Below are positions 1 through 7,545 of a stretch of DNA of 13,520 nt, one piece after another. The stretch is from Acidobacteriaceae bacterium. Lineage in GTDB: Bacteria; Acidobacteriota; Terriglobia; Terriglobales; Acidobacteriaceae. The position numbers and the translations under genes were made by a program. Location of the stretch: positions 1 to 13,520 of the forward strand of contig JASHUR010000089.1 in assembly GCA_030039895.1 (NCBI GenBank), in the 5' to 3' direction. Each line of letters starts with the position of its first letter. Positions within the stretch are counted from its first letter, which is position 1. The notes below the pieces were generated by a model that saw nothing but the letters and a program-made list of their open reading frames with translations, had not been told where the DNA came from and did not search any database.

Positions 1-123
1 CGCGGCGGTCAGAACCTCATGCCTGCCATCCTGTTAGCCGTCGAAAGCTATGCGACTGTCGGCGAAATCGCCGCCGCCATGCGTGATGTCTTCGGCGAAT
101 ATCAGGAATCCGCCGTCATCTAA
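1..123 (+). CDS. Methylmalonyl-CoA mutase large subunit, C-terminal end (partial)
   Basis: Frame 1 is open from the first base to a TAA and encodes 40 residues. They begin RGGQNLMPAILLAVESYATV and end FGEYQESAVI. The G-G-Q-N-L-(M/L)-P-x-I-L-x-A-V...A-T-x-G-E-I...F-G-E-Y pattern is the usual C-terminus of the catalytic (substrate-binding) domain of methylmalonyl-CoA mutase and related acyl-CoA mutases. These B12 enzymes interconvert methylmalonyl-CoA and succinyl-CoA in propionate metabolism. The protein ends here without a B12-binding domain, so that domain either sits on a separate subunit or this is a paralogous acyl-CoA mutase. The 5' part lies outside the window, so the exact substrate cannot be assigned. 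Confidence 0.8.
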   Translation, partial: RGGQNLMPAILLAVESYATVGEIAAAMRDVFGEYQESAVI

Positions 124-209
124 CATCAACAACCCTATGCCCGCGACGCAGAGTGCCGCGCGGTGAGCACCCTTGCAATGCAGAGCGAATCTTTCTACTA
201 TTTTCTCCA

Positions 210-482
210 ATGACGCGGTCGGTCAAAGTCGTCGTGGCGCTGCTCTGCATCGTATGTGTGCTTGCCCTGTGCGCAGCGCCTTATGCTGATATTCCGCCGG
301 CGGCACTACGGTCTCTTCAGGCCGTGGTCGCACTGATGCTTTCGCTTACGGCTGCCGTTCTTCTGCGCAGCCATGTTTTCCAGCCAAATCCAGCTTCAGC
401 CACGCGTTCCGGAGCAACCCACTACGCTCTGTTCTGTCCGCGGTTACTCCCTTTGCAGGCTAGCTGTGTCCTGCAGTGCTAG
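210..482 (+). CDS. Hypothetical small membrane protein (doubtful)
   Basis: An open frame of 90 codons starts at ATG 210; a GTG at 153 in the same frame would add 19 residues. From the ATG the product begins MTRSVKVVVALLCIVCVLAL. It has two hydrophobic stretches, roughly residues 5-23 and 33-50, separated by a short Ala/Pro-rich turn (APYADIPP), then a tail with three Cys. The topology fits a small two-helix membrane protein or a signal peptide plus one helix. No family is recognised and no good Shine-Dalgarno is seen before either start. It fills most of the gap between the mutase end and the radical SAM gene. Hydrophobic character and readable codon use are the only support, so it may be spurious. 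Confidence 0.35.
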   Translation: MTRSVKVVVALLCIVCVLALCAAPYADIPPAALRSLQAVVALMLSLTAAVLLRSHVFQPNPASATRSGATHYALFCPRLLPLQASCVLQC

Positions 483-598
483 ATTTTTGCCTTAAGCGCT
501 CCTCTTCAGTTCCGTAATTCGCTTCAACGAGCCGAACCCTAAATTCACCTCAGAGAGTCGAATAAGGAAGCCGCATCCAGCGGATTTCCGAGGAATCA
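483..598 (+). other. Intergenic leader of the radical SAM gene
   Basis: This is the rest of the gene-poor stretch that begins at 124. I see no RNA gene, repeat or convincing -35/-10 pair in it. The one readable signal is GAGG at 590-593, a Shine-Dalgarno placed 5 bases before the ATG at 599. A promoter for the radical SAM/aldolase pair probably lies here but cannot be placed by eye. Confidence 0.4.
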
Positions 599-1591
599 AT
601 GAAGGCACAAGATATATTTCAATCCTGGTCAATCATTCTCTCAGGGCGAAAGCCCATGCTCTCGATTGAGCTTACGCGCGAGTGCCCGCTCCGCTGTCCA
701 GGCTGCTATGCCTTCGACGAAGCACATCTCGGCGGCAATGGTGTTACCCTGCGCGTGCTTTCCGACTACAAAAAGGATGAACTCGTGGATCGGGTACTGG
801 CCCTGGTCGAGGAACACCGGCCGATGCATGTCTCCCTGGTTGGCGGCGATCCTCTTGTGCGTTACCGCGAACTGGAAAAAATCTTGCCCAAACTCGATGA
901 GCAAGGTATATATGTTCAGCTCGTAACCAGCGCGTTTCGACCCATTCCTGCACATTGGGCCCGCTTCCCTCGGCTGGACGTTGTCGTGTCCATCGACGGG
1001 CTGCAGCCCGATCATGATGAGCGGCGCAAACCCGCGACCTACGAGCGCATTTTGCAGAATATAAAGGAAAGCCGTGTGACCATCCACTGCACCATTACGG
1101 GCCAGATGGCAAGACAAACGGACTACTTTTCCCGCTTTCTCGCCTTCTGGAGCACTCAACCGCAGATCAAGCGTATCTGGATGAGCCTTTTTACGCCGCA
1201 GAAGGGCGCTGCTGCTCCTGAGATCCTTACCTCTGCCGAGCGCACGCGCGTCATTAATGAGCTGCGCCGCCTGCGCATCGAGTATCCCATCCTCGAAATG
1301 AACGACAGCGTCCTGCGCGAATTCCTCCATCCGCCCAAGTCGCCGGACGAGTGCATGTTTGCCCAGACCACGCATGTCGTCTCAGCCGATCTTGCCACCC
1401 GCGTCACACCGTGCCAGTTCGGCGGTAACCCCGACTGTTCGCAGTGCGGATGCCTCGCCTCCATGGGGCTGGCAGCCGTAGGCCATTTTGAGATTAGCCC
1501 TGGAATCACAATCGGCAAGCTTTACAATGCCTCTGAACGTCTCGGGAAAGGCATTGGTAAACTCAAGGATTTTCACAAAAAGGTAGCATGA
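599..1591 (+). CDS. Radical SAM enzyme with C-terminal cysteine cluster
   Basis: The product has 330 residues. The radical SAM motif CPLRCPGC (CX3CX2C: C29, C33, C36) binds the [4Fe-4S] cluster that cleaves S-adenosylmethionine to the 5'-deoxyadenosyl radical. VGGDP at 81-85 is the GGE-type SAM-binding motif, and VSIDG at 130-134 is a typical later strand of the partial TIM barrel. After the barrel come C252, C272, C280, C283 and C285, which suggests a second, SPASM/twitch-like Fe-S site, although the spacing is not a textbook SPASM. GAGG at 590-593 supports the ATG at 599. The stop overlaps the start of the class II aldolase (ATGA, 1588-1591), so the two are probably co-translated. The substrate is unknown. 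Fold assignment is secure; function is not. Confidence 0.9.
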   Translation: MKAQDIFQSWSIILSGRKPMLSIELTRECPLRCPGCYAFDEAHLGGNGVTLRVLSDYKKDELVDRVLALVEEHRPMHVSLVGGDPLVRYRELEKILPKLDEQGIYVQLVTSAFRPIPAHWARFPRLDVVVSIDGLQPDHDERRKPATYERILQNIKESRVTIHCTITGQMARQTDYFSRFLAFWSTQPQIKRIWMSLFTPQKGAAAPEILTSAERTRVINELRRLRIEYPILEMNDSVLREFLHPPKSPDECMFAQTTHVVSADLATRVTPCQFGGNPDCSQCGCLASMGLAAVGHFEISPGITIGKLYNASERLGKGIGKLKDFHKKVA

Positions 1592-2370
1592 GTATGACTC
1601 TTCAACCCGCTATCACTGTCCTGGAATCACCCTCGCCCGCCCGTAATGCCGCGCACACCGGGAGCCCGGTCGTCAACATTGAGCAATCCGAGCGCGAGCT
1701 GCGTCGCCAACTCGCCCGTTGCGCCCACTGGATGCATCGCCTCGGCTTTGCGCCCGGAACCTCGGGCAATCTATCCGTGCGGCTTTCTTCGGGAGACCGC
1801 TTCAACGAGCGTCGCCTCCTCGCGACTCCCACCGGTTGCAGCAAAGCCCTGCTTCGCCCCTCGGACATGGTCATCGTTGACCTCGAGGGCCGCCAGCACT
1901 CCGGGACCCGCAACGTGACCAGCGAAATCGGCATGCACCTTGCGGTCTACCGCGCCCGTCCCGACGTCAATGCCGTTGTGCACGCGCACCCGCCAATTGC
2001 AACTGCTTTTGCGTCATGCGGTCTCGCGCTCGATGCCCCCCTTTGCGCCGAGATCGTTATGACCCTTGGCAAAATCCCCCTCGCACCCTATGCCACTACC
2101 GGGACCGATGAGGTTGCGTCCAGCCTGCAACCGTTTCTGCGCGACCACGATGCCGTACTGCTTGCCAATCACGGGCTCGTCACCTATGGCAAAGATCTCC
2201 TCGACGCCTTCATGAAGACGGAAGTCTGCGAACACTTCGCGCAGGTCTGCCTTACCACCCGTCAACTGGGCTGCGCCAAGCCCCTCGAACCCGAAGCTCT
2301 GAATAAACTCGCGGTCGCCCGCACCCGCTACCTCGCGAATCTTCGTCCTTCATTCAGGGACCAAAGTTAA
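1588..2370 (+). CDS. Class II aldolase/adducin family protein
   Basis: The product has 260 residues. GTSGNLS at 57-63 and TPTG at 80-83 form the phosphate/carbonyl-binding loops of the family. SE at 112-113 carries the likely catalytic Glu (E113), and HAH at 132-134 with H195 in NHG gives the three zinc ligands, as in L-fuculose-phosphate aldolase and L-ribulose-5-phosphate epimerase. All expected active-site residues are present, so it should be an active zinc enzyme. Likely chemistry is retro-aldol cleavage (or epimerisation or decarboxylation) of a sugar phosphate; the substrate cannot be read from sequence. About 30 residues precede the conserved fold. The ATG overlaps the radical SAM stop; a second ATG two codons on (1594) is an alternative start. 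Confidence 0.9.
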   Translation: MSMTLQPAITVLESPSPARNAAHTGSPVVNIEQSERELRRQLARCAHWMHRLGFAPGTSGNLSVRLSSGDRFNERRLLATPTGCSKALLRPSDMVIVDLEGRQHSGTRNVTSEIGMHLAVYRARPDVNAVVHAHPPIATAFASCGLALDAPLCAEIVMTLGKIPLAPYATTGTDEVASSLQPFLRDHDAVLLANHGLVTYGKDLLDAFMKTEVCEHFAQVCLTTRQLGCAKPLEPEALNKLAVARTRYLANLRPSFRDQS

Positions 2371-2481
2371 AATTTGTCGAACTGAAATTCGCTTGCGAGT
2401 AATACACCGCTAACCGGACATTCACGGCACATAACTATACCTTCTGCGTGGCTGAAAAAAGAGCCTCCCAAAGGAGCGGTT
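2371..2481 (+). promoter_or_regulatory. Leader region of the phosphoesterase gene with strong RBS
   Basis: The 111-base gap separates the aldolase from the phosphoesterase. AAGGAG at 2471-2476 is a near-perfect Shine-Dalgarno 5 bases before ATG 2482, the best in the window, and it fixes that start. TATACC at 2436-2441 is a possible -10, but no matching -35 is seen. The gap and strong RBS suggest that the phosphoesterase is its own transcription unit. Confidence 0.45.
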
Positions 2482-4089
2482 ATGCATAAGCTCGTCGCTA
2501 GCTCTCTCGCATCTTTACTTGTTGCTTCACAGACTTTCATGCCGGTATTCGCCAATGGGCAGGATGACCGGTTCTCGACCGCCACCCCTATCCATCACCT
2601 CGTTGTTATCTTTCAGGAGAATGTCTCCTTCGACCACTACTTCGGCACCTACCCCAGCGCGCTCAATCCCAAGGGTGAACCGCGATTTGTCGCAGCTCAT
2701 GGCACCCCATCCGTCAATGGGTACACGCAAGTTCTCCTGACACAGAATCCCAACTTCCTCAATACCACACTGAACGGAACCGGCGCGGCAAATCCCTTCC
2801 GCCTTGACCGCTCGCAGGCTGCAACCGCCGACCAAGACCACAATTACGAGCCCGAGCAGGAAGCATTTCATGGCGGCCTCATGGACGGTTTCCCGAAATA
2901 CACGGGCACACCCGGACCTCCGCCAACCGGCTACCCCACCAACGGCCTGGTCATGGGCTATTACGACGGCAACACCGTTACAGCCCTCTGGAATTACGCG
3001 CAGCACTATGCCATGAACGATAATTCCTACGGCACGACCTTCGGTCCGTCGACTCCCGGCGCTATCAACCTCATTTCCGGCCAGACGAACGGCGTGGTCG
3101 ACGCCATCTCGCCAGGCACCGCGGTTATCGATGACGGTGACGGCGGCTACACCGACATCGGCGATGCCGACCCTGTCGGGGACGTTTGCTCCAGCACCTC
3201 CAAAGCCATTCACATGAGCGGCAAGAACATCGGCGACCTGCTTAACAGCGCGGGTATTACCTGGGGTTGGTTCGAAGGCGGTTTCAATCTCTCAATCAAA
3301 AACCCCAATGGCACCACGGGCTGCGGCCGCAACACCACCTCCGCCGTCACTGGCGTCACTGAGAGCGACTACATTCAGCACCACGAGCCATTCCAGTACT
3401 ACGACTCCACCGCCAATCTCACCCACAAGCGCCCTGCTTCCGTGAACACCATCGGATATCCGGGAGATCCCGCCAACCATCAATACGACATCAATGACTT
3501 CTTCGCCGCCGTCAAAGCCGGCAACTTCCCGGCTGTCAGCTTCCTGAAAGCCCCCGGATATCAAGACGGCCACGCCGGCTACTCAGACCCGCTTGATGAG
3601 CAAAACTTCATCGTGAAGGTCATCAACTTCCTTGAGCAACAGCCCGATTGGGCCAGCACCGCCGTTATTATCAACTACGACGACTCCGACGGCTGGTACG
3701 ACCACCAGCTTGGCCAGATCGTGAACCAGTCTTCGTCCTCGGCTGATGCGCTGCTCGGCACCGGCAACTGCGGAGACGGCACCACAGCTCTCGCCGGTCC
3801 CGATGGCGATCATGTTCAGGGCCGCTGCGGTCATGGACCGCGTCTGCCCTTCATGGTCATCTCGCCCTGGGCCAGGCAGAACTTTGTTGACCACACCATG
3901 ACCGACCAGAGCTCGATCATCCGCTTCATCGAAGACAACTGGCTCGGTAGCGAACGCATCGGTCAAGGCTCCTTTGACGCCCTTGCCGGCCCCATCAACA
4001 ACATGTTTGACTTCAATGATCCTCCGCGCCTGAAGCCGCTCATCCTCGATCCGACCACCGGCGAGGTTATATCCGGCTATTGGCAATAA
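2482..4089 (+). CDS. Secreted phosphoesterase (acid phosphatase AcpA / phospholipase C family)
   Basis: The product has 535 residues. Residues 1-25 form a Sec signal peptide (hydrophobic core, likely cleavage after VFA or FAN). Family hallmarks follow in order: QENVSFDHYFGTYP at 45-58; DQDHNYEPEQ at 118-127; a conserved block around YGTTFGPSTPGAINLISGQT (183-202); NYDDSDGWYDH at 398-408; GHGPRLPFMVISPWA at 450-464; and DQSSIIRFIEDNW at 475-487. By analogy with AcpA, E46, N47, D400 and D401 are probable metal ligands and S190 the probable nucleophile (inferred). Four Cys (236, 281, 430, 449) could form disulfides. The enzyme should act outside the cytoplasm, releasing phosphate from phospholipids or other phosphoesters; substrate preference is not readable. 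The first motif has Val where Arg is more usual (ENRSFDHYFG). Confidence 0.92.
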   Translation: MHKLVASSLASLLVASQTFMPVFANGQDDRFSTATPIHHLVVIFQENVSFDHYFGTYPSALNPKGEPRFVAAHGTPSVNGYTQVLLTQNPNFLNTTLNGTGAANPFRLDRSQAATADQDHNYEPEQEAFHGGLMDGFPKYTGTPGPPPTGYPTNGLVMGYYDGNTVTALWNYAQHYAMNDNSYGTTFGPSTPGAINLISGQTNGVVDAISPGTAVIDDGDGGYTDIGDADPVGDVCSSTSKAIHMSGKNIGDLLNSAGITWGWFEGGFNLSIKNPNGTTGCGRNTTSAVTGVTESDYIQHHEPFQYYDSTANLTHKRPASVNTIGYPGDPANHQYDINDFFAAVKAGNFPAVSFLKAPGYQDGHAGYSDPLDEQNFIVKVINFLEQQPDWASTAVIINYDDSDGWYDHQLGQIVNQSSSSADALLGTGNCGDGTTALAGPDGDHVQGRCGHGPRLPFMVISPWARQNFVDHTMTDQSSIIRFIEDNWLGSERIGQGSFDALAGPINNMFDFNDPPRLKPLILDPTTGEVISGYWQ

Positions 4090-4108
4090 AAACCTCGAAA
4101 CCATTACC

Positions 4109-4155
4109 ATTCCGAAGGACGCCCGGACAGCAAGTCCCGCGTCCTTCGGAATTTT
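4109..4155 (+). terminator. Strong hairpin terminator after the phosphoesterase
   Basis: A perfect 14-bp stem pairs ATTCCGAAGGACGC (4109-4122) with GCGTCCTTCGGAAT (4139-4152). An inner GGAC/GTCC pairing (4125-4128 with 4134-4137) tightens the loop. A short T run (4152-4155) follows. It begins 20 bases after the phosphoesterase stop and lies 28 bases before the multicopper oxidase start. The T run is short, so partial read-through is possible. Confidence 0.8.
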
Positions 4156-4182
4156 CCTGTTAAAAACCACCGGGACTCTGCA

Positions 4183-5787
4183 TTGATATCCAGACGAAGC
4201 TTCCTCGAGCGAACCGCCGCCCTCGCCGCCTGCCTTGCCCTGAAAAGACCCTCTTTTGCCCAAATACACGAAATACACTATGCGACGCCGCTCGACCCTG
4301 ACGCTCTACACCCGTGGGTCGATCCGCTTCCCGTCCCCGAGGTTATTCAAAACATTGGCCATCGCCCCGATCCCAACGACCCATCGCGTCAACTCCCCTT
4401 CTACCGTCTCGCCATGCGAGAGATGCACTTGAAGCTGCATCGCGACCTGCCGCTAACGCGCGTCTGGGGATTTAACAACTTCTCGCCCGGCCCCGTCTTT
4501 GAGACCCGCAGCGGCCAGGGCCTGCTTGTTGAGTGGGCAAATGAGCTGCCTGCACAGCATTTCTTGCCCATCGATCACACCCTTGGCGGAGCCGGCCCCA
4601 GCGTGCCTGACGTCCGCAGTGTCATCCATCTCCACGGCGGCAGAACTCCCGCCGCCAGCGACGGCTATCCCGAAGACTGGTACGTTCCCGGGCAGTCCCG
4701 CGTCTACCACTATCCCAATCGGCAGGACGCGACGCTGCTCTTCTATCACGACCACACCATGGGGATTCACCGCCTCAACCTGTATGCCGGCCTATTGGGC
4801 CTTTTCGTCATTCGCGACGAAGTCGAGGACTCACTCAACCTGCCCCGCGGTAAGTACGAAATTCCTCTCCTGATTTACGACCGTTTTCTCCGCAAAGACG
4901 CCCAGCTCGACTACCCCGTTTCGCCCAACCCCCAATCACCCTGGGTTCCCGAAGTCTATGGCAATGCCATGCTCGTTAACGGCAAGCTTTTCCCGTATCT
5001 CGACGTCGAACCTCGCGCCTACCGCTTCCGTGTCCTCAATGGAGCCAACACCCGCTTCTTCCGCCTCTTCGTCCAGCATGGCTCCGGAGCCGGTCCCGAT
5101 CTCCACGTCATCGGCAGCGACCAGGGGCTGCTCTCCGCGCCCGCGACCGAGAAGCGCATCGAGCTCGCTCCTGCCGAACGTACCGACTTCATCCTCGATT
5201 TCAGCCCCTTGGCCGGAGAGAAGCTCGTCCTCGCTACCGACGGCTTCGAACTGCTCCAGATCCGCGTTGCCGGCAGCAAGCCCGCCGCGTTTTCGCTGCC
5301 GCTGACCCTCCGCCCCACCCCGCGCACACCGGAGTCGGCGGCCATCCGCACCCGGCGCCTCACTCTCGACGAAATTATGGACCCCGTCCAGCAATCCATG
5401 GGCATGCTTCTCAACCGTACGCGCTGGAGCGCGCCCGTCACGGAAACGCCCACACTCGACACCACCGAGATCTGGGAGCTGGTCAACCTCACCGAGGACA
5501 CGCATCCCATCCACCTGCACCTCGTCCGTTTTCAGCTTCTTGAGCGCCGCCCATTCGATGTCTTTCTCTATCAGGACAAGGGGCAGCTTCGTTACATCGG
5601 CAAACCGCGCCCGTTCCTGCCCGTCGAAGCCGGCTGGAAGGACACCGTCCGCGCCGAATCTGGCGAAGTCACCCGCATCATCGTCAAATTCGAGGGCTAC
5701 ACCGGGCGCTACCTCTGGCACTGCCACATCGCCGAGCACGCAGACAACATGATGATGCGCCCCTTAGAAGTGATGGCAAAGGGGTAG
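4183..5787 (+). CDS. Tat-exported multicopper oxidase (CotA/bilirubin oxidase-like)
   Basis: The product has 534 residues. It begins at TTG 4183, directly before a twin-arginine signal (SRRSFL at 3-8, then an Ala/Leu-rich core, likely cleavage near SFAQ), so it should leave the cell folded with copper bound. All four copper motifs are present: HLHGG (H149, H151), YHDHTMG (H189, H191), HPIHLH (H441, H444, H446) and WHCHIAEH (H513, C514, H515, H519), with M524 as the probable axial type 1 ligand. Three cupredoxin domains are expected. The HLHGG and HCHIAEH forms and the overall length resemble CotA, bilirubin oxidase and phenoxazinone synthase, which couple oxidation of phenols, pigments or metal ions to reduction of O2 to water. 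No ATG/GTG start and no clear Shine-Dalgarno exist, so the start rests on the Tat motif. Confidence 0.92.
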   Translation: MISRRSFLERTAALAACLALKRPSFAQIHEIHYATPLDPDALHPWVDPLPVPEVIQNIGHRPDPNDPSRQLPFYRLAMREMHLKLHRDLPLTRVWGFNNFSPGPVFETRSGQGLLVEWANELPAQHFLPIDHTLGGAGPSVPDVRSVIHLHGGRTPAASDGYPEDWYVPGQSRVYHYPNRQDATLLFYHDHTMGIHRLNLYAGLLGLFVIRDEVEDSLNLPRGKYEIPLLIYDRFLRKDAQLDYPVSPNPQSPWVPEVYGNAMLVNGKLFPYLDVEPRAYRFRVLNGANTRFFRLFVQHGSGAGPDLHVIGSDQGLLSAPATEKRIELAPAERTDFILDFSPLAGEKLVLATDGFELLQIRVAGSKPAAFSLPLTLRPTPRTPESAAIRTRRLTLDEIMDPVQQSMGMLLNRTRWSAPVTETPTLDTTEIWELVNLTEDTHPIHLHLVRFQLLERRPFDVFLYQDKGQLRYIGKPRPFLPVEAGWKDTVRAESGEVTRIIVKFEGYTGRYLWHCHIAEHADNMMMRPLEVMAKG

Positions 5788-5837
5788 GGATAACGACAGC
5801 AGTCGCGCGCCTATCCATCGCTGATAGCATCGGGAAT

Positions 5838-6629
5838 ATGGTTCCCCTTTCGCTCGAAAACCAGGTTGTCCTCATCACCGGAGGTTCTCGCGGCATCGGA
5901 GCCGCTGCCGTCCGCCTCTTCCATCAGGCCGGAGCCCGCGTGGCCTTCAACTACCGCAGTGCCAGCTCCGCGGCCGAATCCCTTGCGAGAGAACTGGGCT
6001 CCAACTGCATCGCCATCGAGCAGGAGCTCTCCACGCCCGAACATGGGCGCACCCTCGTTGCCAGGACCATCGAAGCCTACGGCCGCATCGACGCGCTCAT
6101 CGCCAACCATGGCGTCTGGCCGCCCCATGATGCCCCCATTGCCTCCATGCCCGAGGAGCAGTGGCGCTCCACGCTCGCCATCAACCTCGACAGCGTTTAC
6201 GGACTCACCCAGGCCGCCGTTGCCCAGATGCTCCGCCAGGGCCAGGCCAGGCCGGAAGCGCCGGACCAGCCCGCCGGGCACATCGTCTTCGTCAGCTCCA
6301 CCGCCGGCCAGCGCGGTGAGGCCAATCATGCCGACTACGCCGCCAGCAAGGGCGCGCTCATCAGCCTGACCAAAAGCCTTTCCAGCGAGCTTGCCCCGCA
6401 GGGAATATGTGTCAATTGCGTCGCCCCCGGCTGGGTCGAAACCGATATGTCCGCCGCGGCCCTCACCGATCCCGCCTCCAGCGCATCCATTCTTGCCACG
6501 ATTCCCCTCCGCCGTGTCGCGCGTCCAATCGAAATAGCGGGTCCTATACTCTTTCTCTGCACGCCTTTCGCCGGTTTTATCAGCGGAGAAATCCTCAACG
6601 TGAATGGAGGCGCGGTTCTCGTCGGATGA
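5838..6629 (+). CDS. SDR-family oxidoreductase (FabG-like)
   Basis: The product has 263 residues, normal for a classical short-chain dehydrogenase. The Rossmann cofactor motif TGGSRGIG is at 14-21. The basic residue in NYRS (R40) after strand 2 favours NADP(H), by family rule. NHG at 90-92 replaces the more common NAG. The catalytic residues are N116, S153/S154, Y167 and K171 (YAASK), and PGWVETDM follows. The C-terminus ISGEILNVNGGAVLVG is typical of FabG-type reductases. A short Pro/Glu-rich insertion (about 134-146) precedes the serine strand. The substrate is unknown; a stand-alone gene like this need not be the fatty-acid FabG. Its stop overlaps the ATG of the next gene (ATGA), so the two are probably coupled. 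Confidence 0.9.
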   Translation: MVPLSLENQVVLITGGSRGIGAAAVRLFHQAGARVAFNYRSASSAAESLARELGSNCIAIEQELSTPEHGRTLVARTIEAYGRIDALIANHGVWPPHDAPIASMPEEQWRSTLAINLDSVYGLTQAAVAQMLRQGQARPEAPDQPAGHIVFVSSTAGQRGEANHADYAASKGALISLTKSLSSELAPQGICVNCVAPGWVETDMSAAALTDPASSASILATIPLRRVARPIEIAGPILFLCTPFAGFISGEILNVNGGAVLVG

Positions 6630-7420
6630 AAAAGCTCGCGATTCTTACCCTGCTTCTATTCGCTGCCTGCTATGCGGCAACCCCTGCATCCGTCGCGCAG
6701 ACCCAGCAAATCCCCGGCGCCAACGCAACCAAGGCCAAGGCCGAACTTGAGGCCATGCTACAGGCCATGGGCGGCCAGCGCTGGCTCGCGCTTCAAAACA
6801 CCTTCTATCACGGCCGCGTCTCCGGTTTTTACCAGGGCAAGCCCACCGGGGAGATCGAGGACTACTTCGAGTGGATCACGCCCTCTGGTCAGGCTCGCAT
6901 CGAGTACGGCAAAAAGCACGACGATGTCGAGATCTTTACCGGCAGCGACTGCTTTGAAGCCACCTATCTCGGCAAGCGCAAGCTCCCCAGCGATATCTGC
7001 GACGACTTCATACGCCGCCGCGACCACTCTATCAACGTAGCCCTCCACGTCTGGATGAACGACCCCAATACCCTCTTCATCGACGACGGCCAGACCCTCT
7101 CCGAACGTCACCTTACCGACCAGGTCACCCTGATCAGCGCGAATGACGAGTCCATTGTCATCCAGATGGACGCCCAGACTCACCTGCCCCGTAGCTGCAC
7201 CTTCCAGTACCGCGATCCGGTCTACCACGACAAGGACACAGACCGCGAGGAGTACGACAACTACCATCTCATCGAGGGCTTTCCGACGGCCTTCAGCATC
7301 ACCCGCTTCCACAACGGCGACATCGTCAGCCAGCGTTACCTTTACAACGCCGGATACAACGTCAAGCTGCCACCTAACGGCTTCGACATCGACGCCATTG
7401 CTGCCCACATCAAAAAATAG
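6626..7420 (+). CDS. Secreted LolA-like / outer-membrane lipoprotein-sorting-type protein
   Basis: The product has 264 residues, with the start chosen at ATG 6626, which overlaps the SDR stop and opens directly into a signal peptide (MKKLAILTLLLFAACYA). Cleavage may follow SVAQ near residue 25; a Cys at 15 preceded by FAA is a poor lipobox, so a lipoprotein is possible but less likely. The mature part starts with a helical segment (AKAELEAMLQAMGGQRWLAL) and continues as alternating beta-strand sequence, including DYFEWITPSGQARIEYG and YHLIEGFPTAFSITRFHNGD. This resembles acidobacterial proteins annotated as outer-membrane lipoprotein-sorting (LolA-like half-barrel); family membership is my judgement from pattern. 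Function is unknown, perhaps binding a hydrophobic ligand in the periplasm. An upstream in-frame start at 6407 lies inside the SDR gene and would bury the signal peptide. Confidence 0.8.
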   Translation: MKKLAILTLLLFAACYAATPASVAQTQQIPGANATKAKAELEAMLQAMGGQRWLALQNTFYHGRVSGFYQGKPTGEIEDYFEWITPSGQARIEYGKKHDDVEIFTGSDCFEATYLGKRKLPSDICDDFIRRRDHSINVALHVWMNDPNTLFIDDGQTLSERHLTDQVTLISANDESIVIQMDAQTHLPRSCTFQYRDPVYHDKDTDREEYDNYHLIEGFPTAFSITRFHNGDIVSQRYLYNAGYNVKLPPNGFDIDAIAAHIKK

Positions 7421-7474
7421 CCGGAAACCTGGGACTATGCCTGCTCGCCGCCCTTTCCGGGACCGCACAGGCTT

Positions 7475-7495
7475 GCGCCGCCTGGGGCGCTTTTT
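7475..7495 (+). terminator. GC-rich hairpin terminator before the sigma operon
   Basis: The stem GCGCC (7475-7479) pairs with GGCGC (7486-7490) across a 6-base loop and is followed at once by TTTTT (7491-7495). The stem is short but entirely G/C. It sits 55 bases after the LolA-like gene and just before the ECF-type promoter, as expected for the end of the SDR/LolA-like unit. Confidence 0.55.
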
Positions 7496-7508
7496 GCCTC
7501 ACCACGAA

Positions 7509-7536
7509 GTAAACTCGGTGTGCGGATTCTCGTCTA
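7509..7536 (+). promoter_or_regulatory. ECF-type promoter of the sigma-factor operon
   Basis: GTAAAC (7509-7514) and CGTCTA (7531-7536) are separated by 16 bases. This matches the general ECF pattern of a (G)(G/T)AAC-type -35 and a CGTC-type -10, such as the SigX/SigW-like consensus. It lies directly in front of the ECF sigma gene, so autoregulation is the simplest reading. The expected transcript start, about 7 bases after the -10, is only 2-4 bases before the ATG at 7546. Confidence 0.5.
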
Positions 7537-7545
7537 TTCAAGTGC

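Noticed and set aside
641..1375. Long minus-strand ORF opposite the radical SAM gene, and similar long antisense ORFs at 3583-4278, 4936-5739, 6758-7468 and 12589-13215
   Set aside because: Each lies opposite a gene with clear family motifs. High GC at third codon positions removes stops from antisense frames, and their products show no recognisable domains.
5825..5830. TAGCAT 7 bases before the SDR ATG as another leaderless -10
   Set aside because: The TANNNT pattern fits, but the hexamer is a poor -10 and no -35 is visible; one weak match is not enough to list it as a promoter.
6407..6625. Upstream extension of the LolA-like gene into the SDR gene
   Set aside because: The extension overlaps the conserved C-terminus of the SDR and would bury the signal peptide that begins at ATG 6626.
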